The notes under the pieces: generated by a model | What the model was told of the DNA's origin: nothing | The model's input: the letters and a program-made list of their open reading frames with translations, nothing else | Database searches by the model: none | Part shown: one piece after another, positions 7,089 to 14,145 of the stretch | How positions within the stretch are numbered: position 1 is the stretch's first letter | Layout: each line of letters starts with the position of its first letter | Assembly: GCA_902812455.1 (NCBI GenBank) | Contig: CADDZH010000118.1 | Coordinates: 1-14,817, forward strand | Direction: 5' to 3' | Length of the DNA: 14,817 nucleotides | From: Chloroflexota bacterium | GTDB lineage: Bacteria; Chloroflexota; Ktedonobacteria; Ktedonobacterales; Ktedonobacteraceae | Translations under genes and position numbers: made by a program

Positions 7089-7233
7089 TGCCAAGCTTCG
7101 CAGGAATCACTACCAGCAGGCTGGGACGGCCGGCATACAGTACCGCATCTGCAAGCACACCCAGAGGTTGTCCAGGCTCATACCTGCTTCCATTGGTGGC
7201 CTGTCCTCTGGATAGTACTTAGACGGATTTGAT

Positions 7234-8589
7234 ATGAAACGTTTTCTACAGGCTATTCCTGCGGCCAGTGTATTCATACTGGCCTGGATTGTGCGCTTTG
7301 TTTTTAATATCACTGTTGCTCGCAACTATACATCGACCCATGACGCATATTTTTACCAGCTTATTGCACGCAATCTGTTAACGGCTCATTGTTTTTGTAT
7401 CTTCCCGCCTGTCCCAACTGTTGATCGTCCCCCTTTATGGCCTGCTACAATTGCGGCAATATACGGCATATTTGGGCCGAACGAATATTTTGTGCGTATC
7501 TTTCTCTGTTTTGTGGGCGCTGGAAGCTGCGTGCTGATCTATTTGTGTGCACGCGAGATTTTCAATGAGGCCATTGGTATCCTGGCAGGCATTATTGCTG
7601 CGATCTACCCCCAGCTCTACCTGTATGATGGCTGGCTCGATGCCGAATCGCTGTACATCTTTCTCCTTCTTGCCTTCGCCTATAGTCTCCTTCGCCTGCA
7701 ACGTACAGGGAAATGGTCCTGGGTCATCTGGAGTGGGGTGCTGCTTGGACTACTCTCGCTAGAGCGGCCAAACGGAGTCGTTGTCCTGGGCCTGTTTGTC
7801 GTATGGATGCTCCTTCTCCTCTGGAAAATGTTAGAGACCCGGCGACTCAAAGTCAGAAGAATGCTTCTTGCTTTACTCATCGCCATCGTTCTCATCGCTC
7901 CATGGACGCTACGCAATTATCTCCTTACGCGCACCTTTATTCCAGTGACCACCGGAGAGGGAACGATCCTGATCGGGTCGTACAACGATGCGATCCTGCA
8001 GTCAAGTAACCCTGGTGGATGGGTAAATCCGAATGTGGCGGATCCCGCGTTAGGACATCAATATCACTTCGCCGACTGGCAGGGGCCAACTGTACAGGTG
8101 GCACGAGAAACAGCGTTCAGGCATTTTGCGGAACACTGGGTATTGCAGCATACCAATGCCCTGCCAGCAATCTTGAAGGCACATTTTCTCGATATGTGGG
8201 GACCTGTGCCAACTGATACAGACCATCCTCTCAACCGCTTTCCCAATGAACGTGCAACCCAACTTGTTCTATTCCTGGCCCGCTACGATCTCTTTTTTAT
8301 CTATGCGCTGGCTGCAGCCGGTTTCCTGCTGACATTACGAAATCGCTGGCGGGAACTGCTCTTCTTCTACCTGCTGGTGCTGGCAACGGTGGCACAATGT
8401 CTCGTCACTTACGGCACCCCGCGTTTTCGCGCTCCCATCGAACCTGTGCTGGTTATTCTCGCGGCTGGCGCGATCTGGTGGCTAACCCAATATTTCAAAA
8501 GATTGCTTGAGAACCGTGAGCAAGTAGAAGCAGATCGCGCTGAGCAGCCGGTGAATGAAGAGAGCAATGTCCTGGCAAGCGATATGTAA
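7234..8589 (+). CDS. GT39-like polytopic membrane glycosyltransferase (PMT/ArnT-type), copy B
   Basis: This 451-residue paralogue of the protein at 4909-6243 is collinear with it over nearly its whole length. It has the same M-K-R start, the loop Asp37 (T-H-D-A-Y-F-Y), H-C-F-C at 52-55, R-P-P-L-W-P-A-T-I-A (65-74), Y-D-G-W-L-D-A-E-S-L-Y-I-F, L-S-L-E-R-P-N-G, T-T-G-E-G-T-I-L-I-G-S-Y-N and R-F-R-A-P-I-E-P. The T-R of copy A (L-T-R-A-N-G) is E-R here. The C-terminus is a longer charged cytoplasmic tail (about 418-451). Expected role: transfer of a sugar from a polyprenyl-phosphate donor at the outer membrane face, with a specificity that may differ from copy A. No strong ribosome site precedes the ATG. 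The 145-bp gap after the methyltransferase shows no clear promoter. The 3' end converges on the hydrolase gene, 13 bp apart. Confidence 0.83.
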   Translation: MKRFLQAIPAASVFILAWIVRFVFNITVARNYTSTHDAYFYQLIARNLLTAHCFCIFPPVPTVDRPPLWPATIAAIYGIFGPNEYFVRIFLCFVGAGSCVLIYLCAREIFNEAIGILAGIIAAIYPQLYLYDGWLDAESLYIFLLLAFAYSLLRLQRTGKWSWVIWSGVLLGLLSLERPNGVVVLGLFVVWMLLLLWKMLETRRLKVRRMLLALLIAIVLIAPWTLRNYLLTRTFIPVTTGEGTILIGSYNDAILQSSNPGGWVNPNVADPALGHQYHFADWQGPTVQVARETAFRHFAEHWVLQHTNALPAILKAHFLDMWGPVPTDTDHPLNRFPNERATQLVLFLARYDLFFIYALAAAGFLLTLRNRWRELLFFYLLVLATVAQCLVTYGTPRFRAPIEPVLVILAAGAIWWLTQYFKRLLENREQVEADRAEQPVNEESNVLASDM

Positions 8590-8602
8590 GCCGCATTTTA
8601 GA

Positions 8603-9508
8603 CTATGCTTGTTGAGCCGTGCGCAGTATCTCTTCGACGAGGAGGATGGGGCGCTGCAAGGGGATATCGTGAATAGTATCGGGCAACCACACGACACGAG
8701 CGTGGGGATGGAGGGATTGGATGCGGGCTACGCCTTCGTGCTTCATACGGAAATACGCGGCCTCCCTTTCGCTAGCGGGCTGCTGTTCGGCGATCACCAG
8801 GGTGATGGGGCAATGTACCTGCCGGTAGAGATCAAAGGTGGGCTGATCCCACATGGCGCTGATAATTTGCAGGTGATTCTCAAAAGCGAGGCGAGGCGCA
8901 ACGGTATTATCTTCGCGCAACTGCACGATGTGCAGGATAGCATCCTCAAGTTCTGGCGACCATTGTTTACCGAGGGGGCCGCTGCGAAAGTAAGAGAGAA
9001 AGGTGTCACGCGGGGTGCCGGCAAAGCGTGGCGGGGCCAGGTCTTGCATAGCCTGCTCGCGTGTCCAGCCGGGGCGCAGCGAAAGCTGGCCGGTTGCTCC
9101 ATCAACGAGCACAAGGGCAGCGACTTTAGCGGGATGGGTTGCGGCCAGTTGCAGGGCGACGGCTGCTCCCCATGAATGGCCAACCACGACAGCGCGATCA
9201 ATTTCGAGGGCTTGCATAGCAGCAGCATCGTCTGCCACAATTGTGGCGAAATCATAACCCGCATCTGGCTTGTCGCTTTCTCCATGGCCGCGCTGATCGA
9301 GAGCAGTTACAATGTAGCCGTGTTCAGCAAGCGGAGGGGCAACGAAATCCCAGATGCGCGAGGCCGAAGCCAGGCCGTGCAGGAGCAGGATATGAGAACC
9401 ACGAGGCTGAGCGTCTCCAGGGGATGCTGTTTTGGGGGGGAGCCAGCGACGATAGTGCAACTGGAGGCCGTTTGCGGGGACAAAACCATCGATGGGCTGA
9501 ATTGGCAT
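8603..9508 (-). CDS. Alpha/beta-fold hydrolase
   Basis: The 301 residues fit the alpha/beta hydrolase family, which includes esterases, lactonases, epoxide hydrolases and C-C hydrolases. The oxyanion-hole region is L-L-L-H-G-L-A-S (41-48). D-Q-R-G-H-G-E-S (71-78) follows, the nucleophile elbow is G-H-S-W-G (110-114) with Ser112, and the catalytic His is probably H280 in T-I-H-D-I-P. The usual third member, Asp after strand 7, is not obvious: the loop reads I-A-E-Q-Q-P-A-S-E. Glu241 there, or Asp136 after strand 6 (V-L-V-D-G), could serve. There is no signal peptide, so it is cytoplasmic. The start has only a weak site (GCAGG). The substrate cannot be told from sequence. Confidence 0.88.
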   Translation of the reverse strand: MPIQPIDGFVPANGLQLHYRRWLPPKTASPGDAQPRGSHILLLHGLASASRIWDFVAPPLAEHGYIVTALDQRGHGESDKPDAGYDFATIVADDAAAMQALEIDRAVVVGHSWGAAVALQLAATHPAKVAALVLVDGATGQLSLRPGWTREQAMQDLAPPRFAGTPRDTFLSYFRSGPLGKQWSPELEDAILHIVQLREDNTVAPRLAFENHLQIISAMWDQPTFDLYRQVHCPITLVIAEQQPASEREAAYFRMKHEGVARIQSLHPHARVVWLPDTIHDIPLQRPILLVEEILRTAQQA

Positions 9509-9560
9509 ATGGAAACCTGCTTCAAAAGATTTGACTTAGGAAAATGGCGCAGCCAATACA

Positions 9561-9652
9561 TCGGCAGTGGGCACGATAATGGATGCTAACAAATTCATCC
9601 GGCAATGATATGACCAGCATGCAGGCCGATCAATCGGCGGTGGGCACGATAA
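9561..9652. repeat. Pair of 19-bp direct repeats (TCGGCRGTGGGCACGATAA)
   Basis: TCGGCAGTGGGCACGATAA at 9561-9579 and TCGGCGGTGGGCACGATAA at 9634-9652 differ at one base and start 73 bp apart. The second runs into ATCGGCCCCTACAG, resembling the GCCCCTAC ends at 3388 and 14759. They lie in the 195-bp gap (9509-9703) upstream of the hydrolase. They are probably remnants of a dispersed non-coding repeat; a binding site is possible but unsupported. Confidence 0.5.
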
Positions 9653-9703
9653 ATCGGCCCCTACAGCTATTATTTATCAACACGCATAACCTGCCGGTGC
9701 GCA

Positions 9704-10159
9704 CTATTCGTCTTCGTCGTCCAGGTCTTCTGGTTCAAACTCGTCTTCGTATTCCTCCTCCACATCCTCGGCCTCATATTCATCCTCTAGATCCTCGTCC
9801 TCGTATTCGTCATATTCGTCCACATAGCCAAACCTGTCAAAGCTGGTTGGCTCGGGTTCCTTGCGGACGTAGATTTTTTGCTGGATGAACGGCATAGGCT
9901 TCAGGCCTGCCGGGGCAGCCGGGCCTTCCATTTGCGGGTCGTAGGCGGGTGAGCTTTCGCGCACCAGCACTTCATCTTTCCACGCGATCGCTTCAAAGCC
10001 CAGGCGACGCAGGTCCATAACCATGCCAGGCCAGGTGTCCTCAGGGCTGATCGCCCACCACTCGCGCCTCATGAGACGCACAGGGCGAACGCGCACAGGC
10101 CGGTTGAGATCACCCAGGTTAGCCAGTAATGATACACGTTTCCGCTCGGCTTTTTTCAC
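9704..10159 (-). CDS. Unrecognised small protein with a strongly acidic C-terminal tail
   Basis: I do not recognise this protein. From the GTG at 10159 it has 151 residues. The first 20 are basic (K-K-A-E-R-K-R), a compact part follows with R-R-E-W-W-A-I-S-P-E-D-T-W-P-G (31-45) and L-R-R-L-G-F-E-A-I-A-W (50-60), then a Pro-rich linker. The last 38 residues (114-151) contain 28 Asp or Glu, with Tyr spaced among them. The frame is also open to an ATG at 10219, giving 171 residues, but that ATG abuts its only purine run (GGGG), whereas AAAGGA (10171-10176) lies 11 bases before the GTG. There is no signal peptide or membrane segment. Such tails occur in proteins that bind basic partners or mimic nucleic acid, but that is only a possibility here. 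Confidence 0.6.
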   Translation of the reverse strand: MKKAERKRVSLLANLGDLNRPVRVRPVRLMRREWWAISPEDTWPGMVMDLRRLGFEAIAWKDEVLVRESSPAYDPQMEGPAAPAGLKPMPFIQQKIYVRKEPEPTSFDRFGYVDEYDEYEDEDLEDEYEAEDVEEEYEDEFEPEDLDDEDE

Positions 10160-10170
10160 GACTAGAACCG

Positions 10171-10176
10171 TCCTTT
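10171..10176 (-). promoter_or_regulatory. Ribosome binding site favouring the GTG start of the acidic-tail protein
   Basis: AAAGGA is read on the minus strand, 11 bases before the GTG at 10157-10159. The spacing is slightly long. The upstream ATG at 10219 has no site at proper spacing. Confidence 0.35.
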
Positions 10177-10227
10177 CTACATACAAGGACAACGTATACG
10201 GGGTTTCCTTCTTTTGCATCCCCAGAA

Positions 10228-10245
10228 AATGAATGTGAGTTCATT
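10228..10245. other. Short inverted repeat upstream of the acidic-tail gene
   Basis: AATGAA and TTCATT flank a six-base spacer, 69 bp before the GTG start. It could be a small operator or hairpin in the leader. The arms are short, so chance is possible. Confidence 0.25.
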
Positions 10246-10353
10246 CTTTTCCTGGTTCCCTCCAGCGGAAACTCACTGTCTGTTTATACCATATCATATT
10301 ATTGTGCTGATTGCCAGGATAAAACTGGTCAATTTGTCATGAAAAGGACGGGA

Positions 10354-10371
10354 TGTGAAAAAAATTTCACA
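10354..10371. other. Perfect 7-bp inverted repeat over the hydantoinase stop codon
   Basis: TGTGAAA and TTTCACA flank AAAA, spanning the TGA at 10367-10369. On the minus-strand transcript it would form a weak AT-rich stem with a four-base loop. No T-run follows, so it is a poor intrinsic terminator; it might mark the transcript end in another way. Confidence 0.3.
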
Positions 10372-11755
10372 ATGCTGAGAATGTTTTGCGCGGCAGGTAC
10401 TGGCCGCCCCCTTTCCCACCAACATATTCGCGGTTGCGCACAAGGACACGCCCACGCGCGAGGACAGTATCTGGGATGCCCTGCACAGGCATGCCTTCAT
10501 AGGGGGTGTAATCAACGTGCTGGTGCTGTGTTGCGGCGGAAATGGTCATGCTCTGCTGGGGATCAAAGATAACGATATCGGCATCACTGCCGGGAGCAAT
10601 TGTGCCTTTGCGGGGAAAGAGGCCGAAGAGTTTAGCAGGCATAGTAGCGACAAGGTCAACGAAGTGGTGAATATCGAGCTTGCCGGTCCGCACGGCATCG
10701 TACATCAGCATGACGCGATGCTCCACGCCTGGCAGGCCATTAGGTATCCTGGTGAAATCATTCCGGCCAAGTTCTTTCTGGCCGGCAAAGTTAAAGGCAG
10801 CGTGATCGGTTGAGACCACCTGAAGCTCGTGCCGCTGCAAGCCAAGCCAGAGCGCTTCATTGTCAGTCTCCTTGCGCAAGGGAGGCGTGCAGACGCACCT
10901 GGCGCTTTCAAAGCCGGGCGCGGCATAGCAGCTATCGTTGAGATAGAGATATTGCGGGCAGGTCTCTCCCCAGACCGCCAGATCCCTTGAACGAGCCTCG
11001 GCGATAGCCTGAAGCGCGTAAGCACAACTGACATGGACGATATAGAGCGGGGCTTCGGCCAGGGCAGCCAGCCTGATAGCTCGCTCTGTAGCTTCTCCCT
11101 CGAGAATTGCCGGGCGGGTCAGCGCATGATAGATAGGAGCGGTATGCCCGGCAGCGATGGCTTCATGCACAAGGAAGTCGATGACGATACCGTTCTCGGC
11201 ATGAACCATCACCAGCCCTCCCAGGGAGCCTGCGCGGCGCATAACGCGATACATGGTTACGTCGTCAACCATGAAGGTGCCGGGATAGGCCATGAGGAGC
11301 TTGAAGCTTGTTATGCCAGAGGCGATCATCTCATCCATTGCCGATTCGGGCGCCGCGTCAAGGTCGGTGATGGTGATATGGAAGCCATAATCGATGACGG
11401 CATGGCCTTCTGCTTTCGCATGCCAGGATTGCAGGGCTTCGGCAAGCGTGTGGCCGCGCTGCTGGTTGGCGAAATCGATGATGGTGGTGGTGCCACCACA
11501 GGCGGCGGCAATTGTGCCGGTCTCAAATGTATCGCTGCTCACCGTAGACGGCAAGGGAAGCTCCAGGTGGGTATGCACATCAACGGCGCCAGGAAAGGCA
11601 TATTTGCCCTGAGCGTCAAGCACTGTATCGACTTGAAGCGCATCAAAGGTGCCGGGCGAGCCAATTGCGGCAATCGTTTCGCCGTCTATCAAAATATCAC
11701 CGATGTAATCATCGGTTGCTGTCACAATATGGCCATTGGTAATGAGCAGGCTCAT
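10367..11755 (-). CDS. hydA: D-hydantoinase / dihydropyrimidinase
   Basis: This enzyme opens the cyclic amide ring of dihydropyrimidines or 5-substituted hydantoins, giving N-carbamoyl amino acids; it acts in the cytoplasm, usually as a tetramer with two zinc ions per subunit. The 462 residues are of normal length and every metal ligand is visible: H61 and H63 in V-D-V-H-T-H, the Lys to be carbamylated K152 in S-F-K-L-L-M-A-Y, H185 in V-H-A-E-N, H241 in H-V-S and D317 in S-T-D-H. Tyr157 matches the family's oxyanion/stereo-gate tyrosine. AAGGAGG (11762-11768), six bases before the ATG, gives a strong start. A palindromic repeat lies further upstream. No carbamoylase, transporter or dihydropyrimidine dehydrogenase is adjacent, so the physiological substrate is open; allantoinase or a related cyclic amidohydrolase is a less likely alternative. 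Confidence 0.94.
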   Translation of the reverse strand: MSLLITNGHIVTATDDYIGDILIDGETIAAIGSPGTFDALQVDTVLDAQGKYAFPGAVDVHTHLELPLPSTVSSDTFETGTIAAACGGTTTIIDFANQQRGHTLAEALQSWHAKAEGHAVIDYGFHITITDLDAAPESAMDEMIASGITSFKLLMAYPGTFMVDDVTMYRVMRRAGSLGGLVMVHAENGIVIDFLVHEAIAAGHTAPIYHALTRPAILEGEATERAIRLAALAEAPLYIVHVSCAYALQAIAEARSRDLAVWGETCPQYLYLNDSCYAAPGFESARCVCTPPLRKETDNEALWLGLQRHELQVVSTDHAAFNFAGQKELGRNDFTRIPNGLPGVEHRVMLMYDAVRTGKLDIHHFVDLVATMPAKLFGLFPRKGTIAPGSDADIVIFDPQQSMTISAATQHQHVDYTPYEGMPVQGIPDTVLARGRVLVRNREYVGGKGGGQYLPRKTFSAL

Positions 11756-11803
11756 CGAAATCCTCCTTCTTAATGAACTTTAACGACCAAAAGCGGTCAT
11801 GGG

Positions 11804-11901
11804 ATGTCATCCTGAGCGCAGCGAAGGATCTCTGCCGATCGGCAGCGGATGTTTCCCCTTCGCTGTGCTCAGGGCTACGGCTCACTCGCTCAACATGACA
11901 T
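11804..11901. repeat. Palindromic dispersed repeat, copy 2 (TGTCATCCTGAGCG family)
   Basis: The ends are inverted repeats: ATGTCATCCTGAGC at 11804-11817 and GCTCAACATGACAT at 11888-11901, 14-base arms differing at two positions. Inside are CGCAGCGAAGGATCT, GGCAGCGGATGTTTC and CTTCGCT, all shared with the copy at 4725-4881. It is about 98 bp, with no tandem duplication, and sits in the 213-bp gap between the kinase stop and the hydantoinase start. The mismatched arms and lack of a gene fit a non-autonomous mobile or REP-like element. Confidence 0.8.
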
Positions 11902-11968
11902 GCCCGGGCTTTTCTGGTGATTGAGGCATTGTCACGTCCATTTGAATCTCGCTTAAAAATCATAATAA

Positions 11969-14008
11969 TCATGACTGAGGATATACGTTCAGGTTGCTAT
12001 AAAGAATGTCAGCGCTCGGAGCGCTCGAATTGGTGGTAGCAAGGAAGCCGATATCGCCTGCCGAGCTGTAAGTTGAGTCGGACAGGGACACCAGGAACAC
12101 GCCATTGGCATAGAACAAGAAGGTATTATCACGCATGATGAGCTGGAGCGTATTCGGCACGCCATATCCCTGCTTTAAGGCCGAAGAAGATGTCCAATCC
12201 TGTAGCGCTGTGACCGAACCACCTCCTCCAACAAGAGAAATTTTGTAGTGGCCTTGAGAATCAATTTCAAAGAGGTAGCCTTCGTAGAAGCCAAAAGCGT
12301 CGGTGCTCAGGCGGAAGAAGAGGCCACCAGAATGTCCTTTCAAGATGGTGACATTGACTGAAACGGCGGCATTCTTATAGGTATAGCCTGTTTCACGGCA
12401 GCCCTGTAAGTTCACCAGGCCGGAGCTTTCCTTGACATGGTAACCATCGGAGGAAAAGACGCACTGGCTATTGCTGCCATCGAGGCCATCCCACTGGGCG
12501 CGCTGAGTGGCAGGATTATTGGGGTTGTTCAGCGGGTCCTGGTAAGCCGGCGTGCCGGAGGTAGCGGTCTGGATGACCCCGGCAGTGGCGGTAGCATTGG
12601 CCTGGGCGGCAGCGGTGGCGCTGGCTACGGCAGAAGCAGTAGCATTGGCCTGCGCGGTAGCGGTAGCGGCCTGCTGGGCCTGGGCAGTGGCAGTCAAATT
12701 GGGTGTAGCCGTTGGAGCCTGGGTCGCGCTAACAGTTTCTGTGTGCTGTGGCAGGACTTGAGGCGTACCAGGAGGGTTGGGGCCGCTATTTGGATGAGAA
12801 AGCACGGCGTAGATACTAAATCCGATGATGATGGCAAGGGTCAAAAAGGCGATGAGAGCAGCGCTCCAAAACTGGCGAGTGGCAAAGCGCGAGCGAGCAG
12901 GAGGCTTGCGGATGCCTGTCACTCCCATAGCGGGCGCTCTCCTGGGTTGAGAGGGCGCAAGCGGTTCTGCGGGCGGAGATGCAGGATGAGGTGGAACATA
13001 TGGCTCAGCCCCGCTTGCATTGTTCAATAGCGAGGGATGGGGTTGAACTATGGCAGGGGCTTTGGCCGCAGGTGCGACAGGCGGCAGCACGATCTGCTTT
13101 GCCCCACCAATGGGAACAGCGGTCCCAGGAGCATATCTTGCATCGTGATAATGCTCCGGGATAGGGCCTATATCAGCGGCAGCGATTGCCTGGCAAAAAG
13201 CGTTTGCCAGCTCTGTGGCGCTGCCATAGCGAAGCTCAGGTCTCTTTTCCAGGGCCTGCAAGATGACGCGATCGACTTGAGGAGGGATATGTGGAACAAT
13301 GCTGCTCGGCGCAGGAGGCGGCATATTCATATGCATGGCAACCAGCGCGATCTGGTTCTCGGCGCTAAAGGGCAGCCGGCCCGTCACCATCTCGAAGAGC
13401 AATACTCCTAGAGAATAGAGATCGCTGCGGTCATTGGCCTTGCGATTGGCTTCCTGAAAGAGTTCTGGAGCCACGTAGTCCACAGTGCCCAGGACGCTGC
13501 CAGCGGTGGTCAGTTGGGTTGAGTCAGCGAGGGTGCGGGCGATACCAAAATCGGAGAGATAGCATCGCCCCTGGGCATCGAGCAGGACATTGGAGGATTT
13601 GATATCGCGATGGACAATCCCCTGGCGATGGATATAATCGAGGGCATCGGCAATATCCTGCAGGTGGCGGCAGGCTTCCTGAAGCGAGAGGGGCGAGCGA
13701 CGGATGCGGGCGCGCAGTGTGCCGCCTTCCATGTATGGCATGACGATGTAGTAGCGGGCATAGCCATCTACCAGGCACTCACCTGAATCATAGATGGGGA
13801 CAAGGTGGTCATTATGGAGCGAGGACATGAACTGGGCTTCTCGAATGAAGCGCCGCAGCATTTCTTCATCTTCGCGCTTGAATACTTTGACTGCTACTAT
13901 GCGGCCAGTGAAGGTATCATACCCTTCATAGACATCGGCCATACCTCCTCTACCAATTAACGTCCGCAATTCATAACGATTGAGGGTTTTTCCCTCTAAT
14001 CCTGGCAT
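11969..14008 (-). CDS. Transmembrane Ser/Thr protein kinase (Hanks type, PknB-like) with extracytoplasmic beta-rich domain
   Basis: The 679 residues read in order: kinase domain (about 11-272), Pro/Ala-rich juxtamembrane linker (about 281-375), one membrane helix (about 380-403), an Ala/Thr/Gln linker with repeated A-N-A-T units (about 428-482), and an outer domain (about 488-679). The kinase core is complete: G-R-G-G-M-A-D-V (19-26), K41, E57, H-R-D-I-K-S-S-N (133-140), D-F-G (153-155), activation-loop T167/T168 and A-P-E (180-182). It should be active and autophosphorylating. The outer domain has alternating beta-strand patterns (G-G-L-F-F-R-L, Y-L-F-E-I-D, L-Q-L-I-M-R, F-Y-A-N-G-V-F) like concanavalin/LamG-type carbohydrate-binding folds; no PASTA repeat is seen. 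It probably senses an extracellular ligand. GGAG lies eight bases before the ATG. The next gene is divergent. Confidence 0.93.
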   Translation of the reverse strand: MPGLEGKTLNRYELRTLIGRGGMADVYEGYDTFTGRIVAVKVFKREDEEMLRRFIREAQFMSSLHNDHLVPIYDSGECLVDGYARYYIVMPYMEGGTLRARIRRSPLSLQEACRHLQDIADALDYIHRQGIVHRDIKSSNVLLDAQGRCYLSDFGIARTLADSTQLTTAGSVLGTVDYVAPELFQEANRKANDRSDLYSLGVLLFEMVTGRLPFSAENQIALVAMHMNMPPPAPSSIVPHIPPQVDRVILQALEKRPELRYGSATELANAFCQAIAAADIGPIPEHYHDARYAPGTAVPIGGAKQIVLPPVAPAAKAPAIVQPHPSLLNNASGAEPYVPPHPASPPAEPLAPSQPRRAPAMGVTGIRKPPARSRFATRQFWSAALIAFLTLAIIIGFSIYAVLSHPNSGPNPPGTPQVLPQHTETVSATQAPTATPNLTATAQAQQAATATAQANATASAVASATAAAQANATATAGVIQTATSGTPAYQDPLNNPNNPATQRAQWDGLDGSNSQCVFSSDGYHVKESSGLVNLQGCRETGYTYKNAAVSVNVTILKGHSGGLFFRLSTDAFGFYEGYLFEIDSQGHYKISLVGGGGSVTALQDWTSSSALKQGYGVPNTLQLIMRDNTFLFYANGVFLVSLSDSTYSSAGDIGFLATTNSSAPSADILYSNLNVYPQS

Positions 14009-14068
14009 ACTACTTACTCCAAGCTCCTGCTAATCAATAATTTTGCGGGCACGACGCCAATACCCAAT

Positions 14069-14085
14069 TGTAAACATATGTTACA
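14069..14085. promoter_or_regulatory. Palindrome in the kinase/DUF1697 divergent control region
   Basis: TGTAAACATATGTTACA contains the perfect 10-base palindrome AACATATGTT flanked by TGT and ACA, with one extra A on the left. It lies midway in the 137-bp gap between two divergent genes, 61 bases from each start codon. Its place and symmetry suit an operator for a dimeric regulator acting on one or both genes. No regulator gene is adjacent. Confidence 0.45.
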
Positions 14086-14131
14086 CTGTTCTGCGACGAG
14101 ACACAAGTACAACACGACGGCGTAGAACAGG

Positions 14132-14138
14132 AAGGAGG
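14132..14138 (+). promoter_or_regulatory. Strong ribosome binding site deciding the DUF1697 start
   Basis: AAGGAGG lies one base before the ATG at 14140 but seven bases before the ATG at 14146. The second spacing is optimal, so translation should begin at 14146. Confidence 0.75.
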
Positions 14139-14145
14139 CATGTAC

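Noticed and set aside
8794..9589. Several long open frames on both strands over the hydrolase gene
   Set aside because: They lie in other frames of a clear alpha/beta hydrolase, have no family motifs, and arise from GC-rich codon structure.
11033..11773. A 246-codon plus-strand frame opposite the hydantoinase
   Set aside because: The minus-strand hydantoinase has a complete active site and strong ribosome site; the opposing frame has no recognisable domain and is a shadow.
11902..11914. GCCCGGGC followed by TTTT, as a possible terminator
   Set aside because: The palindrome has no loop bases, so it cannot fold as a normal hairpin, and the T-run is on the strand opposite the kinase transcript.
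12437..13030. Gly/Ser/Arg-rich plus-strand frame opposite the kinase stalk
   Set aside because: It is the reverse complement of the Ala/Thr-rich linker codons; the low-complexity composition is explained by the kinase gene.
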